DNA from: Rummeliibacillus pycnus_A
GTDB lineage: Bacteria > Bacillota > Bacilli > Bacillales_A > Planococcaceae
NCBI RefSeq assembly: GCF_044359855.1
Contig: NZ_CP132291.1
Span: forward strand, 2,046,001-2,110,000
Direction: 5' to 3'
DNA length: 64,000 bases
The stretch's first letter is position 1. Every line of letters starts with the position of its first letter. The position numbers were made by a program, and so were the translations under genes. A model generated the notes under the pieces. The model was not told where the DNA came from and did no database searches. It saw only the letters and a list, made by a program, of their open reading frames with translations. Positions 1 through 9,082 of this stretch are shown here, in pieces.

Positions 1-754
1 CAGACATCGTAGTAATCGCTTGCTGCAATTCTTCTGAATGATCACCATTTCTACCGTTTAATGATGGTGCTTTCAACTGTGGCAATGGCATGTTAATCGT
101 TTCAAAAACTGGCTTTAACAGCGTTAACCATTTACCGTGTAATACATCACTTGCTTCGATTAGCCCACTTTCTACAATATCTTTTTCACTCATTCCCAAT
201 GAGAAGATGTCATTGCTATCTGCTAATACTCGATCCAATGCGTCTTGCATTCGTCGCTGCGCATCTTCTGTGGATGTAAATAATTGAACAAACCACGTTT
301 TCCAATGTAATAAATGATAATAGAGCTCCATACTTATCTTCACAGCAACTTCTGCTATTTTTTCATTAGAACTCGATTTCAATGAATCGATTTTCACTTT
401 TTTTGCAACAGTGTAAAGATAATTCCGCACTACTGCATATGCCCAATCATATGTTGGGTTTTCCAAATAGGTACCTTCCCCATTTTTGCGTTCTACTAAA
501 ATGCTATTTCTGCGTTCTGTAATAGGTCTTAAATGCGCCAATGCATCTGCATTCCCTATGTTCAATGATTCTAGCAAGCGATAAAACATTGTCGCATGCC
601 CCATCGTATCCTGAGTTATAGAAGAAAAGGCCACATCTTCTTCTATATGTGGTGCTAATCCAAGCCACTCAGACCCACGATAAGAGAAAATATAATCATC
701 ATCTGCTAATTGGAAAAGGAGTTCTACTTCTGGTGATTGTAAATTCATCGTCAT
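1..754 (-). CDS. paaC: 1,2-phenylacetyl-CoA epoxidase subunit PaaC (3' part cut by window edge)
   Basis: The reading frame stays open from an ATG at 754 to the left edge of the window, so the C-terminus is missing. The N-terminus reads MTMNLQSPEVELLF and is followed by a ferritin-like helical protein containing ADDDYIFSYRGSEWLG and a TQDTMGHATMFYRLL segment, typical of PaaC. In the family, PaaC is the structural subunit that pairs with PaaA in the oxygenase that epoxidises the ring of phenylacetyl-CoA. The ATG overlaps the paaB stop as ATGA, indicating translational coupling. An ATG six bases downstream (748) is an alternative start. Identity is confident; the missing end cannot be described. 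Confidence 0.9.
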   Translation of the reverse strand, partial: MTMNLQSPEVELLFQLADDDYIFSYRGSEWLGLAPHIEEDVAFSSITQDTMGHATMFYRLLESLNIGNADALAHLRPITERRNSILVERKNGEGTYLENPTYDWAYAVVRNYLYTVAKKVKIDSLKSSSNEKIAEVAVKISMELYYHLLHWKTWFVQLFTSTEDAQRRMQDALDRVLADSNDIFSLGMSEKDIVESGLIEASDVLHGKWLTLLKPVFETINMPLPQLKAPSLNGRNGDHSEELQQAITTMS

Positions 755-1098
755 TTAGTCTTCCCTTCTGCCCAGGATAGGATTTCTTTTTCATCAAGCA
801 TTTGCTGTTCATAGTGGCGCCATTTCTTTTTCAAATACCCATACCCTTTTGTTGTTCGATAATCTTTGTTATCTAATCGTTGTAGCATTTGTTTCTCTTC
901 TTGGTTTAAACTACGAATATCTTCGCGATTGACTACCCAAATATCTACAACAGGTTCACGTCTCATAAAATTCTCTTGCGCCATTAAAATCGCAATTTCC
1001 TTATTTGGTGCAAGTAAGCTAAATTGATGTTGAAATGCAGCTGTTGGTGTACGCTTACTGAAGACTTCATATTCTTTGTAAAATGTCTCTTTTTGCAT
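751..1098 (-). CDS. paaB: 1,2-phenylacetyl-CoA epoxidase subunit PaaB
   Basis: This 115-residue protein begins MQKETFYKEYEVFSKRTP and contains the PaaB hallmark of a short alpha/beta protein with LLAPNKEIAILMAQENFMRREPVVDIWVV. In the family PaaB bridges PaaA-PaaC heterodimers and is required for epoxidase activity, but it carries no catalytic metal. I chose the ATG at 1098 because a GGAGGG ribosome binding site lies about 7 bases upstream. The frame is open further upstream but only into the end of paaA. The stop overlaps the paaC start by four bases, so A, B and C are translated in series. Confidence 0.93.
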   Translation of the reverse strand: MQKETFYKEYEVFSKRTPTAAFQHQFSLLAPNKEIAILMAQENFMRREPVVDIWVVNREDIRSLNQEEKQMLQRLDNKDYRTTKGYGYLKKKWRHYEQQMLDEKEILSWAEGKTK

Positions 1099-1109
1099 AA
1101 CTGTCCCTC

Positions 1110-2060
1110 CTAGACTACTTTTGAACGTAATGCATCTCGAACCCATGCACTATTTTCGTAAGAAGTTCTTCGAAGCGCTAGACGCTCTTGAGATTTCGGC
1201 CCCTCATTGCGTTGCACTTTTTTAAAGTTCTCCCAATTCGGTTGTTCATATATCCACAATTTTTGATCTTTGTCGTAGGACATAGTTGGATCTGGCAGCT
1301 CTAAGCCAAGTGATAAAATGCGTGGCACATACTTATCAAAAAAACTTTGACGTAGTTCTTCATTTGTATTGATGCGAATTTTATATTTAATCGTAATATC
1401 TTGTTTACTTGTGCCTGTTGTTTTACTAGAAGCTGGACCAAAGAAGAATAACAATGGTTCCCACCAACGATTTAATGCATCTTGCACCATTGCACGTTGC
1501 TCATCTGTTCCTTCTGCAAGTGCCATAATAATTGCTTCACCATGTTGCGCATGGAAAACTTCTTCAGCACAAATTCTTTGTAATGCTCTTGCATATGGAC
1601 CGTAGGAAGCACCAAGCATATTCGTTTGAGAGATAATTGCTGCTCCATCTACCAACCAACCAATGAGTCCAGCATCGCCCCAAGTCTTTGTCTCCATATG
1701 GAAGACATTATGGAATTTTAGTCGACCCTCAAATAAATCTTGCATTAAATCATCTCGATTTTTGCCATACGGTTTTAATAAATCTTCCGCAACTCTCAAC
1801 AATAATTGTCCGTGCCCCATTTCATCTTGCACTTTAGCCATAATTCCTAGCTTGCGAAAAAGTGAAGGTGCTTTAGGAACCCATTCTTTCTCCGGTAACG
1901 CGCCCATAATTTCACTAATTCCATGCATAGAGATTAACTTAATTAATGCATTGCGATATTCCTCTGGCATCCAATCATCGGCTTCAATTTTCTCCCCAGC
2001 CTTAATACGTGCTTCAAATTGTGCTTGCAACTGTTCTTGACTTAACTCTTCTATTAACAT
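1110..2060 (-). CDS. paaA: 1,2-phenylacetyl-CoA epoxidase catalytic subunit PaaA
   Basis: At 316 residues this is the usual length for PaaA. It is the di-iron oxygenase subunit that forms the ring-1,2-epoxide of phenylacetyl-CoA in the cytoplasm. Two ferritin-like metal motifs are visible: E80-M-G-H83 within KVQDEMGHGQLL, and E167-V-F-H170 within CAEEVFHAQHGEAI. A further acidic residue, E50, ends the first core helix. A good AGGAGG precedes the ATG at 2060. Its stop overlaps the Shine-Dalgarno sequence of paaB. It lies downstream of ferredoxin and ferredoxin-reductase genes in the same orientation, which suggests how it receives electrons here. Confidence 0.95.
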   Translation of the reverse strand: MLIEELSQEQLQAQFEARIKAGEKIEADDWMPEEYRNALIKLISMHGISEIMGALPEKEWVPKAPSLFRKLGIMAKVQDEMGHGQLLLRVAEDLLKPYGKNRDDLMQDLFEGRLKFHNVFHMETKTWGDAGLIGWLVDGAAIISQTNMLGASYGPYARALQRICAEEVFHAQHGEAIIMALAEGTDEQRAMVQDALNRWWEPLLFFFGPASSKTTGTSKQDITIKYKIRINTNEELRQSFFDKYVPRILSLGLELPDPTMSYDKDQKLWIYEQPNWENFKKVQRNEGPKSQERLALRRTSYENSAWVRDALRSKVV

Positions 2061-2141
2061 TCCGCAACCTCCTTATATAACAACTAATTAGATAAACGTA
2101 ACTTTATTGTTATATTGAATCTCAAAAAAAATAGTCCCTTA

Positions 2142-2381
2142 CTAGTTTTCAACTAACTCAATTGGTTGAGATGATACGATTATAGAGTCAGTTGGGCACC
2201 CATCAACTGCATCTTCTAAATCATCATATAAATCCTCTGGTACTTCACCGATTCCTTCATTATCATCTAAAAGTACAAAGGAAATTCCTTCGTCATTGTA
2301 ATCAAAAATATCTGGAGCACATGCACCACATGCACCACATGCTATACATGTTGTTTGATCAATTCGGGTAAACTTCGCCAT
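2142..2381 (-). CDS. fer: Ferredoxin, 4Fe-4S type
   Basis: A 79-residue acidic ferredoxin of the Bacillus Fer type. The cluster motif lies at residues 12-21 (CIACGACGAC), with the fourth ligand in DGCPTDSI near residue 62. The motif offers an additional cysteine (C21), so the ligand set could in principle be reassigned. The family is a soluble one-electron carrier. The gene lies between a ferredoxin reductase and paaA on the same strand, separated by short gaps of 27 and 81 bases. I therefore infer that it donates electrons to the phenylacetyl-CoA epoxidase, a role taken by the fused reductase PaaE in proteobacteria; no paaE is seen in this window. Confidence 0.9.
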   Translation of the reverse strand: MAKFTRIDQTTCIACGACGACAPDIFDYNDEGISFVLLDDNEGIGEVPEDLYDDLEDAVDGCPTDSIIVSSQPIELVEN

Positions 2382-2408
2382 TTACACTATCTCCCTTCAT
2401 ATAATCTA

Positions 2409-3419
2409 TTACACCGTTTGGCTTGATTCGGCCATTATACTAGTACTATGAAGTGGTTGAACTTTTGAAGTTGGATCAACATACACTTTTGCATTACTAA
2501 TTGCTACTGGTGCTTCTCCAAATCCACTTGCTATTAATTTGACTTTTCCGTCATATGTGCAAATATCCCCGGCAGCATAGATTCCTTCTATATTTGTTTC
2601 CATTTTTGAATTAACTACAATTGAATTCTTTTCAATAGCTAATTTCCAATTCTTAATTGGACCTAATGTGGAAAGAAATCCAAAATTGACTATGATATCA
2701 TCAACTTCTTGCACTATTGTTACGCTTTCATCTTTGGCATGTTGCAACAATACATGTTCTACATGTTGACTGCCAATCAATTCTTTTGGTATATAAGGTG
2801 TTACAATATTTATGGTTGAATTCATAAGCTGTTCAACACTATGCTCATGTGCTCGGAATTTGTCACGACGATGTACTAGTGTTATATTTTTTGCGATTGG
2901 TTCTAACATTAATGCCCAATCTACTGCTGAGTCTCCTCCACCAAATATCGTGACACTTTTGCCCTTGAAACGTTCTAAATCATTTATAAAATAATGGATA
3001 TTTTTATCTTTATACTTTTCTTCATTCTCTAAACCGAGTACTCGTGGATTAAACGCACCATTACCAGCAGTAATCAAAATTGTTTTTGAATAATACTTAT
3101 TTTTATTAGTTTGAATGCCAAAGATTCCCTCATCATTCTTCTCAACTACTTCTACTACTTCACCTAGGAATACATCTGTTGGGAAATTGTCCATTTGTTG
3201 TTTTAAGTTTCCGATTAACTCTTGTGCTTTAACTTTTGGAAATCCTGCAATATCATAGATATACTTTTCAGGATAGAGGGCAGACAACTGTCCACCCAAT
3301 TGAGGTAAGCTTTCAATAATTTGTGCACTCATCCCGCGTAAACCCGCATAGAAAGCAGAAAACATCCCTACTGGTCCGCCACCTATAATGGTTATATCCT
3401 TTACAGCCGCTTCATTCAC
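2409..3419 (-). CDS. Ferredoxin--NADP(+) reductase, type 2 (YumC-like)
   Basis: This 336-residue thioredoxin-reductase-like flavoprotein has an FAD dinucleotide motif at residues 13-18 (GGGPVG), an NADPH motif near 160-165 (GGGDSA) and a C-terminal AAGDI FAD motif. It lacks the redox CxxC of true thioredoxin reductases, as expected for Bacillus-type ferredoxin reductases. It starts at a GTG whose G is shared with the TAG stop of paaK, with a GAGAGGAAG Shine-Dalgarno inside paaK, so translation is coupled. It is followed by a ferredoxin gene and paaA. The likely role is NADPH to ferredoxin to PaaABC electron transfer; the partner assignment is inferred from context. Confidence 0.9.
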   Translation of the reverse strand: MNEAAVKDITIIGGGPVGMFSAFYAGLRGMSAQIIESLPQLGGQLSALYPEKYIYDIAGFPKVKAQELIGNLKQQMDNFPTDVFLGEVVEVVEKNDEGIFGIQTNKNKYYSKTILITAGNGAFNPRVLGLENEEKYKDKNIHYFINDLERFKGKSVTIFGGGDSAVDWALMLEPIAKNITLVHRRDKFRAHEHSVEQLMNSTINIVTPYIPKELIGSQHVEHVLLQHAKDESVTIVQEVDDIIVNFGFLSTLGPIKNWKLAIEKNSIVVNSKMETNIEGIYAAGDICTYDGKVKLIASGFGEAPVAISNAKVYVDPTSKVQPLHSTSIMAESSQTV

Positions 3420-4753
3420 TATTTAACAACTTCCTCTCTTTGCTCGTTTCTACGATCAACCAATCGTATTGCTTTACTCTCAAATCGTGGTAGTTCCATA
3501 GGTGCTTTAATAGCAACATCTACTGAGATCAAACAAGCATTTTTGATTGCATGTAGAATTTGTTTCTTCAATTGAAGTACTATTGGATGTTGTAGATTAC
3601 TACCAACTTCTTCATATAGACTAGAATTGACTTCAACTTGTAATTCCACCGCATCCATATTTCCCTTTTTCAGAAGATGTATTTGGTAAAACGGCGCTAA
3701 TTTATCAATCTTCAACAACTCGCGTTCTATTTCAGACGGGAATACATTCACGCCTCGGATAATCATCATGTCATCTGTCCGCCCTTTTACACGAGCCATC
3801 CTTGCCATTGTGCGTCCGCAAACACACTTTGCTCGGTTGAGAGAAGTAATATCACCTGTACGATAACGAATAACCGGAAGTGCTTCTTTCGTTAAAGTGG
3901 TAATAACTAATTCACCATCTTCTCCATCCGGGACAAGTTCTAATGTTTCCGGATCAATAATTTCTACAAGGAAGTGATCCTCTGCAATATGTAGCCCTTG
4001 TTGTGCTTCATGGCACTCAATAGCGACACCTGGTCCCATAACTTCACTTAGCCCATATATATCTACAGCTTTAATCTTTAGTTTATCTTCAATTGTTTTA
4101 CGCATTTCCTCTGTCCAAGGCTCTGCTCCGAAAATTCCGTACTCAATACCATTTGTTTCTGGCTTAATTTTCAACTTCTCCATTTGTTCTGCAACATTTA
4201 ATATATATGAGGGTGTACCAGCGATGCCTCTTGGTTTAAAATCCTGAATTAATGTTACTTGGCGATCCGTGTTGCCTCCTGAAACTGGTATTACTGCTGC
4301 ACCTAATTTTTCAGCTCCATAGTGAAGACCAACTCCACCTGTAAACAAACCATATCCATATGCATTATGGAAAATATCCTCCGAAGAACCCCCAGCAGCA
4401 GTAATAGCTCGCGCTACAATTTCTGACCATATTTCAATATCTTTTTTCGTATAGCCTACAATTGTTGGCTTACCACTAGTTCCAGAAGAACCATGAATAC
4501 GTACCACATCCGACATTGGGACCGCAAATAATCCAGTTGGATAGTTGTCACGTAAGTCTTTCTTTTTCGTAAATGGTAGTTTCCTTAAATCTTCTAAACT
4601 TTTAATATCTGAAGGCTTTACATTCAGCTCATCAAATTTCTCTTTATAAAAAGGAACATTATTGTAAACCCTTTCAACAGTTTCTATAAGACGTTGCAAT
4701 TGTATCTCTTGAATTTCCCCTTGTGATTTTGTTTCAATTTCTGGATGATACAT
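3419..4753 (-). CDS. paaK: Phenylacetate--CoA ligase
   Basis: A 444-residue adenylate-forming enzyme that activates phenylacetate to phenylacetyl-CoA, the first committed step of the pathway. The AMP-binding phosphate loop is visible at residues 86-97 (IHGSSGTSGKPT), followed by the YGLSEVMGPG and YRTGDI motifs and a PaaK C-terminal domain with RGVNVFPSEIE. The length is normal for the family. A GGGGGG-rich Shine-Dalgarno precedes the ATG. It is the first gene of the leftward paa operon, and its stop overlaps the reductase start. A dyad that could bind a pathway repressor lies in the promoter region just upstream. Confidence 0.96.
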   Translation of the reverse strand: MYHPEIETKSQGEIQEIQLQRLIETVERVYNNVPFYKEKFDELNVKPSDIKSLEDLRKLPFTKKKDLRDNYPTGLFAVPMSDVVRIHGSSGTSGKPTIVGYTKKDIEIWSEIVARAITAAGGSSEDIFHNAYGYGLFTGGVGLHYGAEKLGAAVIPVSGGNTDRQVTLIQDFKPRGIAGTPSYILNVAEQMEKLKIKPETNGIEYGIFGAEPWTEEMRKTIEDKLKIKAVDIYGLSEVMGPGVAIECHEAQQGLHIAEDHFLVEIIDPETLELVPDGEDGELVITTLTKEALPVIRYRTGDITSLNRAKCVCGRTMARMARVKGRTDDMMIIRGVNVFPSEIERELLKIDKLAPFYQIHLLKKGNMDAVELQVEVNSSLYEEVGSNLQHPIVLQLKKQILHAIKNACLISVDVAIKAPMELPRFESKAIRLVDRRNEQREEVVK

Positions 4754-4807
4754 CCAAAGCCCCCCTTGCTTTAGAAATCAAAAACAGATTAAATATAACG
4801 ATTTATC

Positions 4808-4827
4808 ACGAAACGTTTTAATTTCGT
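4808..4827. promoter_or_regulatory. Candidate operator dyad upstream of paaK
   Basis: The dyad ACGAAA-N8-TTTCGT lies 55 bases upstream of the paaK start in an otherwise AT-rich 360-base gap shared with the divergent thioesterase gene. TetR-type PaaR regulators bind dyads in such positions. No regulator gene is in the window, so the function is inference only. I see no other structure in the rest of the gap. Confidence 0.4.
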
Positions 4828-5116
4828 AATTTAATATTATGATAGTTAATATGTTCAGAATTGTCAATAAACTTATTTTATTCTATTTAATGCTTGTTTT
4901 TTCTTTTTTAATTAACTATTTTCAAAAAACAAATTAATAACATCCAGTAATAAATAAAATATTATTTATATACACACTTCCGTATTTATTTTGTAATATA
5001 TTTTTGGAAATAAATTTACATACGAATACTCCATGTGATAAATTATGAATATTCACAATATTTTAAAACCAAGTATTACAGGAAATAAAAAAATAATTCT
5101 ACAAAGGGGCTTAATC

Positions 5117-5548
5117 GTGTCAAAACAAAATAGCAAAACGATGGAATCACAATCTGCTTTTCAAGTATTAAAAAATGAACCATTTGCAAATTACTTAGGA
5201 ATTAAACTGACCTCTATGGATGAAGGAACAGCTACTGCAGAATTATTTGCTACCGAAACTATGTTGAATTCCCATGGAAGTGTACACGGTGGAGTTATTT
5301 TCTCTCTTGCGGATTTTGCATTTGCTGCTGCTAGTAATTCTTATGGGCAAGTTGCCGTCGGAGTCAATAATTCCATTAATTATTTTGCTGCAGGACATGT
5401 AAATACCAAACTTGTTGCTACTGCAACTGAAATCAAGCGAACAAGAAAACTTGCTTGGTATAACATCCAAGTACATAATGAAGAAAACTTAATTGCTTTG
5501 ATGGAAGCTATGGTTTACTTAAAAAATCAAAATTTTTTAAGTGAATAA
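5117..5548 (+). CDS. paaI: PaaI-type hotdog thioesterase
   Basis: A hotdog-fold acyl-CoA thioesterase of the PaaI family. It contains the family motif NSHGSVHGGVIFSLADFAFA, with the catalytic Asp in the LAD of the central helix and the Asn/His pocket residues before it. I prefer the GTG at 5117 (143 residues) because AAAGGGG lies eight bases upstream; an ATG at 5045 would add a poorly conserved extension. The known role of PaaI is to release CoA from stalled ring-hydroxylated phenylacetyl-CoA intermediates. It is divergent from paaK and is followed by a strong terminator. Confidence 0.82.
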   Translation: MSKQNSKTMESQSAFQVLKNEPFANYLGIKLTSMDEGTATAELFATETMLNSHGSVHGGVIFSLADFAFAAASNSYGQVAVGVNNSINYFAAGHVNTKLVATATEIKRTRKLAWYNIQVHNEENLIALMEAMVYLKNQNFLSE

Positions 5549-5565
5549 AATGAAACTTCATAAAA

Positions 5566-5626
5566 AAATGAGCCTCGAAATAGCGGTCACTTAAAAAGTG
5601 ATCTTATTCGAGGCTCATTTCATTTT
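5566..5626. terminator. Long hairpin terminator after paaI
   Basis: A 14-base outer stem (5566-5579 with 5607-5620, core GAGCCTCGAA) encloses a second stem (GTCACTT/AAGTGATC). It is flanked by A-rich and T-rich tracts, so it can act on both strands, ending paaI and blocking entry into the subtilase gene region. Confidence 0.85.
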
Positions 5627-5720
5627 TTTGAGGATCTAATTTTTAACATCATTAAATGTACATTATAAGAGACTTTTAACTGATGTTTTTAATTACTGTT
5701 TCTGTAACTGTGAACCAATA

Positions 5721-8700
5721 TTATCTCTTCACAATTACTTTCTTAGCTTTACTTGTATTTCCAGCTTTATCTTTAGCTGTTACATACAATGAAGTTCCTG
5801 CTTTTTGTTTATTAATTTTGACTGCGAAGTTGCCTTTATTGTCTACTTTTGCTTTTCCAAGTGTTTTACTTTTCACTTTTACTGTCACGGTTGAACCTTT
5901 TTCTGCTTTACCTTTGACAGTTGTTGTTTTACTTGTCACTGCATGTACTACTGGTGCTACAGGTGCAATTTTATCTTTCACGACAACTTTAACAGCTTTA
6001 CTTGAACGTTTTGCTGAATCTACGCTTGTAATATATAGCTTAGTACCAGCTTTTTGTTTCTTGATTTTAATTTTGAATTGACCTTTGCTATTCACTTTTC
6101 CTTGAGCAATGACTTTTTTAGAAGCGTTCTTAATCACTACATTTTGTTTTGCCTTTGCTTTTCCGGTAACATAAGTCGTTTTATTACTAATTGTATTTAC
6201 TTTAGGAGCTGCTGGTGACTTGTCTTTTTCAACGTATACAGTAAGTGTTGATTTTGCAAGACCAGTAGAATCAGCAATAGTAACTCGAAGTTTTTGATTT
6301 ATTTTTTGTGCTGGAATTTTCACTGAGAAAGTTCCTTTTGAAGAAGCTGTTGCTTTTCCAATTACTTTTGATCCCTTTTTAACTTCAACTTTAGCACCTT
6401 TTAAAGCGTTTCCTGTTACTGAAGTTTTCTTCTCAATAATAGGATTTACTTTCACTTTTAAATCAGCAGTACTTACAGCACTAAATGCATTTAGTCTTCC
6501 ATAACCTGAAACAAGATCGCTACCTATAGGAAGATCAAAATCTTCAGGAACCATACCACTGCTTCCACTGCCAATCATATCAATAATACTACTATTTTCT
6601 TCTTGATTATCCTTCTCTTCAAATGCAACATTATCGGATGATTCGTGTAAAATTTTACGAATATCTGCTACTTTTAATTTTGGATTTTCTGATAAAAGTA
6701 ACCCTGCTACAGCAGCTACATGTGGTGTAGCCATTGATGTTCCACTCATATAAGTTACATTTCCGTTAGGTACAATACTAGGAATCTTAGTTCCAGGTGC
6801 AACTAAATCTAATTTCTCTCCATAGTTTGAATAATCGGAGACAATATCTAAAGTATTTGTTGCGCCTACAGAAATAGCATATTGTGAAGATCCTGGATAA
6901 GAGATTCCATATTGTCCATCATTTCCACTAGCAGCTACAACAACGACATTTTTTGATGCAGCATATTTTAGCGCATATTCTAGTACTCGACTATATTTTC
7001 CACCTAGACTTAAGTTAATAACTTTTGCTCCATGATCAACAGCATATTTTATACCATAAGCAATTTGTTCTGTATCACCTGAACCACTTGCATTCAGAAC
7101 TTTAACAGGCATAATCTTTGCCTTTTGGTTAATTCCTTCCATGGAATAGCCATTGTTAGATTGTGCAGCAATAATTCCTGAAACATGCGTACCATGTCCA
7201 TTATCATCTAATGGTGGCTGATCTTTATCTACAAAGTTTTTACCGAGATCAGTACGTACACGATTTTTTAAATCAGCAAGTGTATAGTCAACACCTGTAT
7301 CGACAACCGCGATCAATGTGTCTTTTACATTTTGTTTACTTATTAGACTTTGTAGCTTATCGTTACGGATATCCGCACCTTTTAAGCCTTCATCTTCACC
7401 AGGGTTTTTCAAAGACCATTGATAGGATGATTGAATATCATTTGAAAGAGAGTGATATGTTTGAACAGGTTCAACAAATTCAACCTCTGGAAGTTTCTTC
7501 ACTTGTGAAACAGTAGTTTGAAGTGAAGCTGCTTGTGCCTTAGCACTCATTCCTGAGTTTTGATTGTTCAACTTAACAACATACATATTATCAAAAAGTT
7601 CATCTTGTTTATCTACAGCTGATAACGTTGATAACGTGCTACTTGCTTTGATTTTTGATTGAACAGAACTTAATGTTTTACCATCTTTTAACTTCACAAT
7701 ATATTTACCACTAGAAGTTTGAGGTAATTTAATGCCTAATCGATTAGCAACGTCTACTACACTTTCACCTGCAAGGTTTGTAAGATTTGCTTTTTTCGAT
7801 AGACTTTCCATTTCTGTTTTTAATTTAGTTGGTACTGCTTCGTTCGTAATTTTATATAATGCATTGATAGCTTTTGCTTCACTTTTGCTAATTATATGTG
7901 AGCTACTGACACCATTTGTGTTTAGATCATTAATCATCGGTTGAAGAACAACTAAATTATCATAAAGATCTTCTTTAATATTTTTGTTGAATGCTAACTT
8001 CACAAGCACGAATGGTGCCGCTTTATAGTACAAGGATGATAATTGACGACCTTGTTCCGTTTTTGAAAGAATTCCATCACGGAATAAACGAATATCCTTT
8101 AACATTTCCTTTGCACTACTCTTACCGTTTACACTAGATTCAACTGGACATGATGCTCCTGCTGAGTCCTCTGTACTCGGTGGTAATTTTACAGAACTTG
8201 TTTTTAAAGTATAACTAGCATTTCCAAAATCAGCACTATCAAGTGGTGGTGCAACTGAAGTTACTGTTTGGCTTCCTTTTCCATCTTGAAATCCTGTTGC
8301 ATCCATATTTTCTGTTAGGCCATAATACTCAACCTTTATATAGTAAGTATTGTCCCAAGCATATGGAAATTGAATGATTGCAGGTGTACCAGGAATTGTT
8401 CCTGCAGAATATTGTTCAAAAGTTTGATCTTTCTCAGCATTTTCTTTACTAGAGTAGACAGATACATTCACTACTTGATCACTATTTACTTCTATTTTTA
8501 GATGAGAATATTTAGTGATTTCATCTTTAGTTGGCGTGATTTTATACCATTTAACACCAGGCTGTTCAAAAGCACCATCAATTACTTTTCCATCCGTAAT
8601 AGTAGTTGCCTCACCAACCCCAGTCGCCGGAATTGTTTCTGCATGAGATGTTTGTGGAATTATGAATCCAAATACCAAAGCAAAAATAAGTAACCAGCTT

Positions 8701-8729
8701 GTTAATTTACTTAATTTGTTAAAATTCAC
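5721..8729 (-). CDS. Secreted S8 serine protease (subtilase) with C-terminal Ig-like repeats
   Basis: A 1002-residue exported subtilase. Residues 1-30 form a signal peptide ending SHA. Residues about 40-180 look like a beta-rich PPC-type domain. Residues about 340-425 resemble an I9 inhibitor propeptide. The peptidase domain has the complete triad: D477 (VVDTG), H512 (NGHGTHVSG) and S665 (GTSMATPH), with the oxyanion Asn near 603 (SGNDG). From about residue 755 to the end there are three bacterial Ig-like repeats of roughly 82 residues, each with a KxTxVxGKA-type start and very lysine-rich, suited to cell-wall or polyanion binding. No sortase motif is seen. The gene is monocistronic, with a 350-base upstream gap. 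Confidence 0.93.
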   Translation of the reverse strand: MNFNKLSKLTSWLLIFALVFGFIIPQTSHAETIPATGVGEATTITDGKVIDGAFEQPGVKWYKITPTKDEITKYSHLKIEVNSDQVVNVSVYSSKENAEKDQTFEQYSAGTIPGTPAIIQFPYAWDNTYYIKVEYYGLTENMDATGFQDGKGSQTVTSVAPPLDSADFGNASYTLKTSSVKLPPSTEDSAGASCPVESSVNGKSSAKEMLKDIRLFRDGILSKTEQGRQLSSLYYKAAPFVLVKLAFNKNIKEDLYDNLVVLQPMINDLNTNGVSSSHIISKSEAKAINALYKITNEAVPTKLKTEMESLSKKANLTNLAGESVVDVANRLGIKLPQTSSGKYIVKLKDGKTLSSVQSKIKASSTLSTLSAVDKQDELFDNMYVVKLNNQNSGMSAKAQAASLQTTVSQVKKLPEVEFVEPVQTYHSLSNDIQSSYQWSLKNPGEDEGLKGADIRNDKLQSLISKQNVKDTLIAVVDTGVDYTLADLKNRVRTDLGKNFVDKDQPPLDDNGHGTHVSGIIAAQSNNGYSMEGINQKAKIMPVKVLNASGSGDTEQIAYGIKYAVDHGAKVINLSLGGKYSRVLEYALKYAASKNVVVVAASGNDGQYGISYPGSSQYAISVGATNTLDIVSDYSNYGEKLDLVAPGTKIPSIVPNGNVTYMSGTSMATPHVAAVAGLLLSENPKLKVADIRKILHESSDNVAFEEKDNQEENSSIIDMIGSGSSGMVPEDFDLPIGSDLVSGYGRLNAFSAVSTADLKVKVNPIIEKKTSVTGNALKGAKVEVKKGSKVIGKATASSKGTFSVKIPAQKINQKLRVTIADSTGLAKSTLTVYVEKDKSPAAPKVNTISNKTTYVTGKAKAKQNVVIKNASKKVIAQGKVNSKGQFKIKIKKQKAGTKLYITSVDSAKRSSKAVKVVVKDKIAPVAPVVHAVTSKTTTVKGKAEKGSTVTVKVKSKTLGKAKVDNKGNFAVKINKQKAGTSLYVTAKDKAGNTSKAKKVIVKR

Positions 8730-9036
8730 ATAATTGCCCCCTTATATAGTTTTTAAGGAAAAAACTTCCTCTCTTATAATATCTATTATTATCGAATACT
8801 TCAAAACAATATTTTTTTTATTCTATAAATTAAACTATTTTCTTAGGTACTAATTAAAACATATTACATATTTTCTTAATATATAAAACTTATTACCCAT
8901 TATATATTACCTATACGAATAATCCCTCAGATATAGCCCCATTCAGTACTACTCGTCTAGGGATTGGCACCACTCACGGATTTCCTATCCCACGAAACGA
9001 GAATATATCATTAAATTTATTTCATTCCACAACAAA
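8730..9036. other. Non-coding gap upstream of the subtilase gene with a GC-richer block
   Basis: No credible ORF is present. Around 8918-9000 the AT-rich background is broken by a block whose minus-strand reading can close GGGAT with ATCCC around an inner GGAAATCC. It may be a structured leader of the protease mRNA, but I do not recognise a known riboswitch. Confidence 0.35.
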
Positions 9037-9062
9037 GCCCATGAATTCAACCATTCATGAGC
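9037..9062 (-). terminator. Hairpin terminator after spoVR
   Basis: An inverted repeat (GCCCATGAAT and ATTCATGAGC, one mismatch) lies 20 bases beyond the spoVR stop on the minus strand. The T tract is weak. Confidence 0.6.
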
Positions 9063-9082
9063 TAACTTTTTCATATTTACCT

